Both the position numbers and the translations under genes were made by a program. DNA of 64,000 nucleotides from Staphylococcus simulans (GTDB lineage Bacteria; Bacillota; Bacilli; Staphylococcales; Staphylococcaceae), in the NCBI RefSeq assembly GCF_002994445.1, contig NZ_MRZJ01000001.1, forward strand, positions 124,001 through 188,000, in the 5' to 3' direction. Positions 20,559-28,752 of this stretch are shown here, in pieces; positions within the stretch are counted from its first letter, which is position 1; each line of letters starts with the position of its first letter. The notes below the pieces were generated by a model that saw only the letters and a list, made by a program, of their open reading frames with translations, did no database searches and was not told where the DNA came from.

Positions 20559-21800
20559 ATGTCAGTATTAACTAATGAAGAACGCGTTGATATTTTGAGC
20601 AATATCGTCAATATTAATTCTGTGAATGATAATGAGATAGAAGTGGCTCAATATTTGAAAGGGCTGTTTGAAGCGCATGGAATTGAAACTGAAATAGATG
20701 AGATAACACAGACACGTGTGAATTTAATCGCTAAAATCGGAAGCGGTTCACCTGTAGTGGGTATTTCTGGTCATATGGATGTCGTATCAGAAGGGGATCG
20801 CGATGCATGGAAATATCCTCCGTTCGAATTAACTGAAGCAGACGGCAAGCTTTATGGGCGCGGTGCCTCTGATATGAAATCAGGTTTAGCAGCACTGGCG
20901 ATTGCTTTAATTGAAATCAAAGAACAAGACTTATTGAAACAAGGTACCATTAAATTCATGGCAACCAGCGGTGAAGAAATGGAACAATTAGGTTCTAAAC
21001 AGTTGTATGAAAAAGGATACATGGATGATGTCGATGCATTGATTATTGCGGAACCGTCAGAAACAAACATTGTATATGCACATAAAGGTTCTATGGATTA
21101 TCGCATTACGTCTTATGGTGAAGCAGCACACAGTTCTATGCCGATAATCGGACGCAATGCGATTCAGCCTTTAATGCACTTTGTATTGAATATAGATAAA
21201 GCTTATCAAGAAGCACTCCGTACATTGAATACAAGTCAATTAGACTTCAAGCAAATGGTTAATCATTTAGGACACCGCTTTGGAGATAAAGTAGATTTAA
21301 ATGAAGCGCAAAAAGTATTATCTGGTCTTGTCATCAGTAATACGATTTTCAACGGCGGCAATCAAGTCAATTCTGTACCAGATCGCGCAACAGCTGAATT
21401 TAATATCAGAACGGTACCTGAATATAACAATGACGATGTTAAAGCACTCTTCAACCATCATTTAAAAACCGCTAACAACAACGGGGCAGATTTAAAAGAA
21501 GATTTATATTTAGATTTAGATCCTGTTATTACAACGGGTCAAAACACTTTAATCGAAACAGGTTACCAAATCGCAAAAGATATGTTTGATAAAGATATTT
21601 TAATTACACCAATGCCAGGGGTTACAGATGCATCTAACTTATTAAAAGACAAAGATGAAAACTTCCCATTCTTAATGTATGGTCCTGGCAGTACAGCACA
21701 TCAAATCAACGAATATGTAGATAAAAAGACATATTTGGAATTCATTGAATATTTCACTTCGCTTTTAACACAATATACTAATAAAAACGCTGAAAAATAA
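20559..21800 (+). CDS. M20-family metallopeptidase/deacylase (ArgE/DapE type)
   Basis: 413 residues. A di-zinc catalytic domain flanks a dimerisation domain. Metal and catalytic residues seen: His and Asp in SGHMDVVSEGD (near residue 75), Asp in YGRGASDMKSG (near 108), the Glu pair in TSGEEMEQ (near 140), a Glu ligand in IIAEPSE, and the last His in GSTAHQINEYV. Automatic annotation usually names this group succinyl-diaminopimelate desuccinylase, but staphylococci use the acetylase route for DAP/lysine and the true substrate is unknown; an N-acyl amino acid or dipeptide is likely. Good ribosome binding site AAGGAAGG. Ends at a bidirectional terminator. Confidence 0.87.
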   Translation: MSVLTNEERVDILSNIVNINSVNDNEIEVAQYLKGLFEAHGIETEIDEITQTRVNLIAKIGSGSPVVGISGHMDVVSEGDRDAWKYPPFELTEADGKLYGRGASDMKSGLAALAIALIEIKEQDLLKQGTIKFMATSGEEMEQLGSKQLYEKGYMDDVDALIIAEPSETNIVYAHKGSMDYRITSYGEAAHSSMPIIGRNAIQPLMHFVLNIDKAYQEALRTLNTSQLDFKQMVNHLGHRFGDKVDLNEAQKVLSGLVISNTIFNGGNQVNSVPDRATAEFNIRTVPEYNNDDVKALFNHHLKTANNNGADLKEDLYLDLDPVITTGQNTLIETGYQIAKDMFDKDILITPMPGVTDASNLLKDKDENFPFLMYGPGSTAHQINEYVDKKTYLEFIEYFTSLLTQYTNKNAEK

Positions 21801-21812
21801 GCGTAAAAAGAT

Positions 21813-21850
21813 ACGCCTGCACAACATAAGCTGTGCAGGCGTTTGATTTG
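21813..21850. terminator. Bidirectional terminator between M20 peptidase and permease
   Basis: Perfect stem ACGCCTGCACA / TGTGCAGGCGT; T-rich on both sides (plus TTTGATTTG, minus ATCTTTTTA). Confidence 0.85.
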
Positions 21851-21877
21851 TTTTTTGGGTGCTTTTTATTTTTGGTT

Positions 21878-23239
21878 TTATGATTGATGTTTCTTAAGTT
21901 GTTGTGTGTATCTCCAATACATTAAACCTAAAATGATAAACCAAATCGGTGATAAGAAAATCGCTGTTCTTGTGACAGGGTTAACAAATAATAATCCGAA
22001 TACAAAAATGAAGAAGATTAAAATTGCATAACCAGAATACTTACCGCCCGGCAATTTGTAAATTGCATTTTTATGGTTTTTAGGTTCGCGTCTATGGTAA
22101 TTAATATACGCGATAGTAATTAATGACCAAACGACTAAGAATAATACTGTTGATACCGTTGTTACGTAAGTAAATACTAAAGTAGCATCCGGAACAATAT
22201 AGTTTAATAAAGCTGCGACAAGTAATAGGGCACATGAGACGATAATCGCAATGTGCGGTACACCATTTCTATTTGTTTTATGGAAAATAGGCGGTGCTTG
22301 TTCTTGTCTTGATAATCCGAATAGCATACGGCTGTTTGAGAAAATACCGCTATTACAAGATGAAGCAGCTGCTGTTAGTACCACAAAGTTGATGATACCA
22401 GCCGCAAATGGTATTCCGACCAATGCGAATAATCGAACGAACGGACTATCTGACGGGTCGACTTTATACCAAGGAATAATAGACATAATCACTGCAAGTG
22501 CACCAACGTAGAAAATCAAAATACGTGCAGGTACACTGTTGATTGCTTTTGGAATCGTTTTTTCAGGGTCTTTAGTTTCACCCGCTGTTACACCGATTAA
22601 TTCGATTCCAACGAATGAGAACACTGCCATTTGGAATGACATGAAGAAACCTGAAATACCTTTAGGGAAAATACCGTGATTATAAAGGTTAGCCACATTC
22701 GCATGACCGAATTTCGTTTCATACGCTACGAAAATCATGCCAAGACCAACGACAATTAAAACGATGATAGTTGTCACTTTGATGATCGCAAACCAGAACT
22801 CTAATTCCCCGAAAATTTTCGCACTTAATAAGTTGAAGGCCATTAAGATAATGACACAAAACAGAGCGCTGACCCAGTTAGGAATCTGCGGCCACCAGAA
22901 GCTGACATATTTTGCGACTGCTGTAACTTCTGCCATCCCTGTAATAATCCAACATAACCAATATGTCCAGCCGGTTACGAACCCTGCAAAAGGTCCTATG
23001 TACTCATTTGTTACATCGGCGAAAGACTTGAAGTTAGTATTTGAAATCAAAATTTCACCTAAGCCCCTCATGAACATAAATAACATCAAACCGATAATGA
23101 TGTAGGTTAGTAAGATGGAAGGTCCTGTCATCGCTATCGTCTGTCCTGCCCCCAGGAACAATCCAGTACCGATCGCGCCACCAATCGCAATCAACTGAAT
23201 GTGACGATTGCTCAGTTCTCTTTGTAAATTGTTTGCCAT
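21878..23239 (-). CDS. Amino-acid permease, APC superfamily (AapA/CycA-like)
   Basis: 453 residues with 12 predicted membrane helices. The N-terminal consensus RHIQLIAIGGAIGTGLFLG (residues 12-30) is the APC substrate/sodium-site unwound helix, and GIELIGVTAGE and NSGIFSNSRMLFGLS are AAT-family hallmarks. It most resembles staphylococcal AapA and E. coli CycA, which carry D-alanine, D-serine and glycine; substrate is inference. Start ATG with AGGGAG upstream on the minus strand. A TTGTCA-17-CATAAT promoter and a CodY-like box lie upstream, consistent with amino-acid-responsive repression. Confidence 0.88.
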   Translation of the reverse strand: MANNLQRELSNRHIQLIAIGGAIGTGLFLGAGQTIAMTGPSILLTYIIIGLMLFMFMRGLGEILISNTNFKSFADVTNEYIGPFAGFVTGWTYWLCWIITGMAEVTAVAKYVSFWWPQIPNWVSALFCVIILMAFNLLSAKIFGELEFWFAIIKVTTIIVLIVVGLGMIFVAYETKFGHANVANLYNHGIFPKGISGFFMSFQMAVFSFVGIELIGVTAGETKDPEKTIPKAINSVPARILIFYVGALAVIMSIIPWYKVDPSDSPFVRLFALVGIPFAAGIINFVVLTAAASSCNSGIFSNSRMLFGLSRQEQAPPIFHKTNRNGVPHIAIIVSCALLLVAALLNYIVPDATLVFTYVTTVSTVLFLVVWSLITIAYINYHRREPKNHKNAIYKLPGGKYSGYAILIFFIFVFGLLFVNPVTRTAIFLSPIWFIILGLMYWRYTQQLKKHQS

Positions 23240-23275
23240 AGTTTAAAAACAACTCCCTTTTTGCACCTTAATAAT

Positions 23276-23304
23276 ATTATGCACATATCCTTTCAAGATG
23301 ACAA
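23276..23304 (-). promoter_or_regulatory. Promoter of the amino-acid permease
   Basis: On the minus strand TTGTCA (23304-23299) and CATAAT (23281-23276) are 17 bp apart, 37 bp upstream of the start codon. Confidence 0.6.
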
Positions 23305-23321
23305 ATATTTTTTGGAAATAA

Positions 23322-23344
23322 TGAGAATTTTCATGCAATTCTCA
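23322..23344. promoter_or_regulatory. Inverted repeat holding a CodY-like box in the permease-citZ gap
   Basis: TGAGAATT (23322-23329) and its perfect complement AATTCTCA (23337-23344) flank 7 nt. Within it AATTTTCATGCAATT (23326-23340) matches the CodY consensus at 12 of 15. It lies just upstream of the permease -35. Confidence 0.45.
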
Positions 23345-23524
23345 ATGAAATATAGTTATTATGAATGATAATAATTTAAAATGGATGGCTGAAATCATGA
23401 TGATTTCGTTACTTTAAGCTATAAAAATGTAATATATTACCAAAATTAAGAGGAGAAATTGCATTTTTCGCTGTGTACGGGTAATTACAATAGTATCAAT
23501 GCACAATTTAAAGTTTCTAAATTG

Positions 23525-23553
23525 TTCACAAAAGCGTTCATATTGGATATAAT
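23525..23553 (+). promoter_or_regulatory. Promoter of citZ
   Basis: TTCACA (23525-23530), 17-bp spacer, TATAAT (23548-23553); transcription would start about 40 bp before the citZ start codon. Confidence 0.65.
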
Positions 23554-23600
23554 ACTAAATGAAAGCCATTTCAATTTGTTATAGAAAAGGGGAAATTAAT

Positions 23601-24719
23601 ATGGCAGAATTGCATAAAGGTTTAGAAGGGGTAATTGCAGCTGAAACAAAGGTAAGCTCAATTATCGATAGCCAACTGACATATGCTGGTTACGACATCG
23701 ATGATTTAGCAGAAAACGCATTATTTGAAGAAGTCATTTTCTTATTATGGAACTATAGACTTCCAACACAAGATGAATTAAATGAGTTGCAAGAAAAACT
23801 ATACGAGTATAAGAAGTTAGATCAAAGAGTTTATGATCATTTCGAAGACTATGCAACGGACAACGTTCATCCAATGACAGCACTAAGAACTTCAGTTTCT
23901 TATGTTGCGCATTTTGACGAAAATGCTGAAAGCGAAACAGAAGAAGAAAAGTATGACCGTGCGATCAGAATCCAAGCGAAAATGGCATCATTAGTCGCTT
24001 CATTCGAACGCGTAAGACAAGGCAAAGAGCCTGTTTATCCTAAAAAAGGCTTAAACTATGCGGCAAACTTCTTATATATGCTGCGCGGTGAAGAACCAAG
24101 CGACATTGAAGTAGAAGCGTTTAACAAAGCATTAGTATTGCATGCTGACCATGAATTAAATGCTTCAGCATTCACTGCACGTTGTGCTGTATCATCACTA
24201 TCTGATATGTATTCAGGTATTGTAGCAGCAGTAGGTTCATTAAAAGGGCCTTTACATGGCGGAGCAAACGAACGTGTAATGAATATGCTGTCTGAAATTC
24301 ATTCAGTAGATGAAGTAGAACCATATATTGATAATAAATTGAAAAACAAAGAAAAAGTAATGGGCTTTGGTCACCGCGTATATAAAAACGGCGACCCTCG
24401 TGCTAAGTATTTAAAAACAATGAGTAAGAAAATCACTGATGAAACAGGTCAAAAACACTTGTATGATATCTCAGTGAAAATTGAAGATTTAATGAAGGAA
24501 CGTACAGGCATTATCGCAAACGTTGACTTCTACAGTGCAACTGTATATCACAGCATGAATATTCCTCATGATTTATTTACACCGATTTTCGCAGTCAGCC
24601 GTACTTCAGGCTGGTTAGCTCATATCTTCGAACAATATAGAGATAACCGTATTATGAGACCGCGTGCACAATATATCGGCGAAACAAATCGTGAGTATGT
24701 ACCTATCGAAGATCGCTAA
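23601..24719 (+). CDS. citZ: Citrate synthase
   Basis: Condenses oxaloacetate and acetyl-CoA to citrate, the entry of the TCA cycle. 372 residues, the short Gram-positive type. Catalytic residues are visible: His in LKGPLHGGANE (near 222), His in MGFGHRVYKNGDPR (near 262) and Asp in ANVDFYSATVY (near 313). The start is ATG 23601 after AAAGGGG; a frame opening at 23559 precedes the ribosome binding site and is rejected. It is followed 61 bp later by icd, forming the usual citZ-icd unit. Transcription from the promoter at 23525-23553. Confidence 0.96.
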   Translation: MAELHKGLEGVIAAETKVSSIIDSQLTYAGYDIDDLAENALFEEVIFLLWNYRLPTQDELNELQEKLYEYKKLDQRVYDHFEDYATDNVHPMTALRTSVSYVAHFDENAESETEEEKYDRAIRIQAKMASLVASFERVRQGKEPVYPKKGLNYAANFLYMLRGEEPSDIEVEAFNKALVLHADHELNASAFTARCAVSSLSDMYSGIVAAVGSLKGPLHGGANERVMNMLSEIHSVDEVEPYIDNKLKNKEKVMGFGHRVYKNGDPRAKYLKTMSKKITDETGQKHLYDISVKIEDLMKERTGIIANVDFYSATVYHSMNIPHDLFTPIFAVSRTSGWLAHIFEQYRDNRIMRPRAQYIGETNREYVPIEDR

Positions 24720-24780
24720 TATTAAATAAAGAGACGACTTGGAATCATCACAATAATTTATATTAACGGAGGAATTTAGA

Positions 24781-26046
24781 ATGGCACCAGAAAAAATTGT
24801 AAAACAAGAAGACGGTTTATTAGTACCTAACAATCCTATCATCCCTTATATCATCGGGGATGGTATCGGACCAGACATTTGGAGAGCAGCAAGCCGCGTA
24901 TTAGACGCTGCTGTTGAAAAAGCTTATAACGGCGAAAAACAAATTGAATGGAAAGAAATCTTAGCAGGTCAAAAAGCTTATGATGAAACAGGCGAATGGC
25001 TGCCTCAAGAAACTTTAGATACAATTGAAGAATATCTTATCGCAATTAAAGGGCCTTTAACAACACCAATCGGCGGAGGTATCCGTTCATTAAACGTAGC
25101 ATTGCGTCAAACATTAGATTTATATGCATGCTTACGTCCTGTACGTTGGTTCAAAGGTGTTCCATCACCAGTTAAACGTCCAGAAGATACTGACATGGTT
25201 ATCTTCCGTGAAAACACTGAAGATATTTATGCAGGTATCGAATTTAAAGAAGGTACACCAGAAGCTAAGAAATTAATCGATTTCTTACAAGATGAAATGG
25301 GTGCTAAAAATATCCGCTTCCCAGAAACATCTGGTATCGGTGTAAAACCTGTATCTAAAGAAGGTACTGAACGTTTAGTACGTTCTGCAATCCAATATGC
25401 GATTGATAACAACCGCAAATCAGTAACATTAGTACACAAAGGGAACATCATGAAGTTCACTGAAGGTGCTTTCAAACAATGGGGTTACGATTTAGCTGAA
25501 AGTGAATTCGGCGACAAAGTATTCACTTGGCAGCAATATGATCGCCTAGTTGAAGAAAAAGGCAAAGATGAAGCAAACAAAATCCAAGATCAAGCTGAAG
25601 CAGACGGCAAAATCATCATTAAAGATTCAATTGCGGACATCTTCTTGCAACAAATCCTTACACGTCCAGCTGAATACGATGTAGTAGCAACTATGAACTT
25701 AAATGGTGACTATATCTCAGACGCATTGGCTGCACAAGTCGGCGGTATCGGTATTGCACCAGGCGCAAACATCAACTATGATACTGGTCATGCTATCTTC
25801 GAAGCGACACATGGTACTGCACCTAAATACGCTGACCAAGATAAAGTAAACCCTTCATCTGAATTATTAAGTGCAGTGTTAATGTTAGAACACTTAGGTT
25901 GGCAAGAAGCTGCTGACTTAATCACAGATTCAATTGAGAAAACAATTGCATCTAAAGTTGTAACTTACGACTTTGCACGTATGATGGAAGGCGCTAAAGA
26001 AGTTAAAACTTCTGAATTCGCTGATGAATTAATTAAAAACTTATAA
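24781..26046 (+). CDS. icd: NADP-dependent isocitrate dehydrogenase
   Basis: Oxidative decarboxylation of isocitrate to 2-oxoglutarate with NADPH formation. 421 residues, close to other Firmicute Icd (also called citC). The substrate loop has [10 protein letters not shown] with the regulatory Ser, then CLRPVRWF; metal-binding Asp residues are in [12 protein letters not shown], and the cofactor site [16 protein letters not shown] lies near residue 338. Ribosome binding site ACGGAGGAA. Downstream of citZ; ends at a terminator before phoP. No mdh follows here, unlike Bacillus. Confidence 0.96.
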   Translation: MAPEKIVKQEDGLLVPNNPIIPYIIGDGIGPDIWRAASRVLDAAVEKAYNGEKQIEWKEILAGQKAYDETGEWLPQETLDTIEEYLIAIKGPLTTPIGGGIRSLNVALRQTLDLYACLRPVRWFKGVPSPVKRPEDTDMVIFRENTEDIYAGIEFKEGTPEAKKLIDFLQDEMGAKNIRFPETSGIGVKPVSKEGTERLVRSAIQYAIDNNRKSVTLVHKGNIMKFTEGAFKQWGYDLAESEFGDKVFTWQQYDRLVEEKGKDEANKIQDQAEADGKIIIKDSIADIFLQQILTRPAEYDVVATMNLNGDYISDALAAQVGGIGIAPGANINYDTGHAIFEATHGTAPKYADQDKVNPSSELLSAVLMLEHLGWQEAADLITDSIEKTIASKVVTYDFARMMEGAKEVKTSEFADELIKNL

Positions 26047-26063
26047 TCCATTCATAATAGATG

Positions 26064-26106
26064 GAAAGCTATACTGCTCTGTGGGGAGCGGTATAGCTTT
26101 TATTTT
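26064..26106 (+). terminator. Terminator of citZ-icd
   Basis: AAAGCTATACTGCTC pairs with GAGCGGTATAGCTTT (one wobble) and ends in TTTTATTTTT. Confidence 0.9.
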
Positions 26107-26128
26107 TACCTTTCAAATTATTTTGTTA

Positions 26129-26198
26129 TTAACCTAATGTTAAGATTGTGTAAAGTTAATACATAGTATGTTATCTTTATGAAAATATAAGTTATAAT
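26129..26198 (+). promoter_or_regulatory. phoP promoter with tandem PhoP-box-like repeats
   Basis: TTAACC (26129) and TTAAGA (26140) are spaced 11 bp apart, like the TTAACA-N5 direct repeats bound by PhoP, and TTAATA follows at 26156. A -10 TATAAT lies at 26193-26198, 31 bp before the start. Autoregulation is inference. Confidence 0.45.
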
Positions 26199-26228
26199 TA
26201 GGTTGAAAAATACACAGGGGGTACTACC

Positions 26229-26945
26229 ATGACTCAGAAAATTTTAGTAGTCGATGATGAACAATCAATTGTAACGTTGCTGAAATATAATTTGGAAACA
26301 GCAGGTTATTTAGTAGAAGTGGCCTATGATGGAGAAGAAGCGCTCCAAAAACTAGACGCTGTTCAACCTGATTTGGTCGTATTAGATGTAATGCTGCCTA
26401 AATTAGACGGTATCGAAGTCTGCAAATCGATTCGTTCAGATAAAAATCTTGTTCCGATTTTAATGTTGACTGCGAAAGATGATGAATTTGACCGTGTTTT
26501 AGGTCTGGAATTAGGTGCAGATGACTATATGACAAAACCGTTCTCTCCTAGAGAAGTCGTCGCACGTGTTAAAGCAATTTTACGCAGATCTAAACAAGTG
26601 CACAGCCAAAAAGAAGATGAAACAGATAACGAAGATGTTATTATAGGTTCAATCAAAATCAGACCTGAATATTTTGAAGTATATAAAAACAACGAATTAT
26701 TAGAATTAACCCCTAAAGAATTTGAATTATTATTATATTTAATCGAGCGTCAAGGACGTGTGATTACAAGAGAGCATATGTTGAATTCTGTATGGAATTA
26801 TGAATTTACAGGAGATTCAAGAATTGTTGATGTGCACATCAGTCACTTAAGAGATAAATTAGAAGAAAATCCTAAGCAGCCGAAATTGATTAAAACTGTC
26901 CGTGGTTTAGGCTATAAATTAGAAAGACCGAAGTCAGCTAATTGA
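26229..26945 (+). CDS. phoP: Phosphate-response regulator PhoP (OmpR family)
   Basis: 238 residues. A receiver domain (1-120) with acidic pocket VVDDEQ, phospho-acceptor Asp53 in VVLDVMLP, and Lys in MTKPFSPRE; then an OmpR/PhoB winged helix (about 138-235) with LTPKEFELLLYL and IVDVHISHLRDKLE. It controls genes for phosphate starvation with PhoR, the histidine kinase encoded directly downstream with a 4-nt overlap. The order after citZ-icd is standard for Bacillales. Confidence 0.95.
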   Translation: MTQKILVVDDEQSIVTLLKYNLETAGYLVEVAYDGEEALQKLDAVQPDLVVLDVMLPKLDGIEVCKSIRSDKNLVPILMLTAKDDEFDRVLGLELGADDYMTKPFSPREVVARVKAILRRSKQVHSQKEDETDNEDVIIGSIKIRPEYFEVYKNNELLELTPKEFELLLYLIERQGRVITREHMLNSVWNYEFTGDSRIVDVHISHLRDKLEENPKQPKLIKTVRGLGYKLERPKSAN

Positions 26946-28660
26946 AGTTCTACACACGCTTACTGCTTACGTTAGCCGTACTGATTATCTCTTGTCTCAT
27001 TGCGTTGGGGTTATTAATCAATCATGCGATTTACACGACTATCTCGCAAAGGGATGCGGAAAGTTTAAAGCATGATGCCGAACGCATCAATGAGTCATAT
27101 GAAAAGCATCACGAACAGACCATCAAAGAATTTGCACATTTAAATAATTTTGCAGTATCCATACATAATAATGATGGAGGCAAAACATTATTTAAGGCAG
27201 GAAATGATGTCCCGCCTAACAAGAACATCAATGTTGTCGGCAACCCGTCGAATCTTTTATACGATACGCATAAAGGCAACCACAGATTTACGTATAAATT
27301 TATTGCAAATGATCACTTTGTCATCATTACAGGGTATAACAACGAGATTACGCAGCTTCAATTTGAAGCATGGAAATATATTGCGATTATCGGATTGTTT
27401 ATCATTGTGCTTGTCTTTTTAATTGTCAGAAATATCAATCGTACGTATATCAGACCTATCAACGATGTGACATATGCGACGAAATTGCTTGCACAAGGGC
27501 ATTACCATATTCGTGTCCCTGAAAGCAATGTCAAAGAGACACGTGATTTATTCGTTACGACGAATGAGTTGGCGCGCCGTTTGCAGAAAATGTATAACGA
27601 ACAAAAAATTCAGTCGAATCGTTTAAAAACAACACTTGAGAATATTCCAAGTTCTGTATTGATGATTGATAAGTATGGCAAGATTGTAATTGCGAACACT
27701 GCTTATTACGATATGTTCAATCCGGAATCAAGTGTAGTAAACAAAAACTATAATAGAGTGATTAAAGGTAAACTCAATACGTTGATTATCGATGCATTCA
27801 AAACTGAAAAAACAATTAATGATCAAGTTAAAATATACTTGAACAATGTACATGAAAGATACTTTGATACAGTGTGTGTACCGATTTTGTCGCGTAAGAA
27901 AAAAAGACTTCAAGGCATGGTTGTTGTGCTGCATGATATTACCAGCTTGAAGAAACTTGAAAATCTGCGCCGCGAATTTGTCGCAAATGTATCGCACGAG
28001 TTAAAAACACCGATTACATCTATTAAAGGTTTTGCGGAAACATTGATAGACGGTGCGAAAAATGATGAAACTACGTTGGATGAATTCTTAAATATTATCT
28101 TGAAAGAATCGAACCGCATTGAATCATTAGTAGAAGACTTGCTTGATTTGTCTCACATTGAGCAGCAGACAGAAATTACGACAGAGCCAGTTGATTTATC
28201 TGAAGTGACAAGAAATACTGTCAAAACGCTGTATGCGAACGTCAAAAAGAAAAATATCAGGTTAGATACTGAAATTGAAGATTATGTGTTGATTGATGCA
28301 CAAGAGTCTAAAATTGCACAAGTTGTCGTGAATATCGTCAGTAATGCGATCAACTATTCGCCAAAAGACAGTGTTGTCCATGTGAGAGTGTACAAAGATA
28401 AAGAAAAATGTGTCCTAGAAGTGGAAGACTATGGTATTGGTATTGCGCCTGAAGATCAAAAGCATGTGTTTGAACGTTTCTATCGCGTAGACAAAGCACG
28501 CAGCCGAGATTCTGGCGGTACAGGTCTTGGTCTTTCTATCACAAAACACATTGTTGAGGCTTATCATGGCCGTATTCAAATTGAAAGTGAAGTCGGTGTC
28601 GGAACAACGTTCAAAGTTATCTTTTTCGACAATAAAAATAAATCTAATAAAATCTCATAA
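26942..28660 (+). CDS. phoR: Phosphate sensor histidine kinase PhoR
   Basis: 572 residues in the membrane. Order: TM1 (about 7-28), a short extracytoplasmic region, TM2 (about 143-163), HAMP, a PAS domain (about 235-330), the dimerisation/phospho-acceptor helix with FVANVSHELKTPITS (His near 354), and the ATP-binding domain with NAINYSP, VEDYGIGI and GGTGLGLSI boxes. It phosphorylates PhoP. The start is TTG at 26942, inside the phoP stop (TTGA overlap), so translation is coupled. A terminator follows at 28664. Confidence 0.94.
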   Translation: MKFYTRLLLTLAVLIISCLIALGLLINHAIYTTISQRDAESLKHDAERINESYEKHHEQTIKEFAHLNNFAVSIHNNDGGKTLFKAGNDVPPNKNINVVGNPSNLLYDTHKGNHRFTYKFIANDHFVIITGYNNEITQLQFEAWKYIAIIGLFIIVLVFLIVRNINRTYIRPINDVTYATKLLAQGHYHIRVPESNVKETRDLFVTTNELARRLQKMYNEQKIQSNRLKTTLENIPSSVLMIDKYGKIVIANTAYYDMFNPESSVVNKNYNRVIKGKLNTLIIDAFKTEKTINDQVKIYLNNVHERYFDTVCVPILSRKKKRLQGMVVVLHDITSLKKLENLRREFVANVSHELKTPITSIKGFAETLIDGAKNDETTLDEFLNIILKESNRIESLVEDLLDLSHIEQQTEITTEPVDLSEVTRNTVKTLYANVKKKNIRLDTEIEDYVLIDAQESKIAQVVVNIVSNAINYSPKDSVVHVRVYKDKEKCVLEVEDYGIGIAPEDQKHVFERFYRVDKARSRDSGGTGLGLSITKHIVEAYHGRIQIESEVGVGTTFKVIFFDNKNKSNKIS

Positions 28661-28663
28661 TCT

Positions 28664-28695
28664 TTGCGCCGGATGAATTTCCGGCGCTATTTTTA
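28664..28695 (+). terminator. Terminator of phoPR
   Basis: Perfect GC-rich stem GCGCCGG / CCGGCGC with an 8-nt loop, then TATTTTTAT. Confidence 0.88.
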
Positions 28696-28752
28696 TGAGT
28701 GGCATACAGACATATGATAAAATAGAACCAAACCAATTCTGGAGGTTATAGT

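Larger units (their letters stand above)
23240..23600. other. Divergent intergenic region between permease and citZ
   Basis: 361 bp without a gene. It holds the permease promoter and CodY-like inverted repeat, a second AT-rich inverted repeat TTATTAT / ATAATAA at 23356-23374, and the citZ promoter. No reading frame with a ribosome binding site was seen. Confidence 0.7.

Noticed and set aside
23356-23374. Fur-box-like TTATTAT-N5-ATAATAA upstream of citZ
   Set aside because: It lacks the 7-1-7 TGATAATNATTATCA layout of a Fur box; AT-rich symmetry of this length is common by chance.
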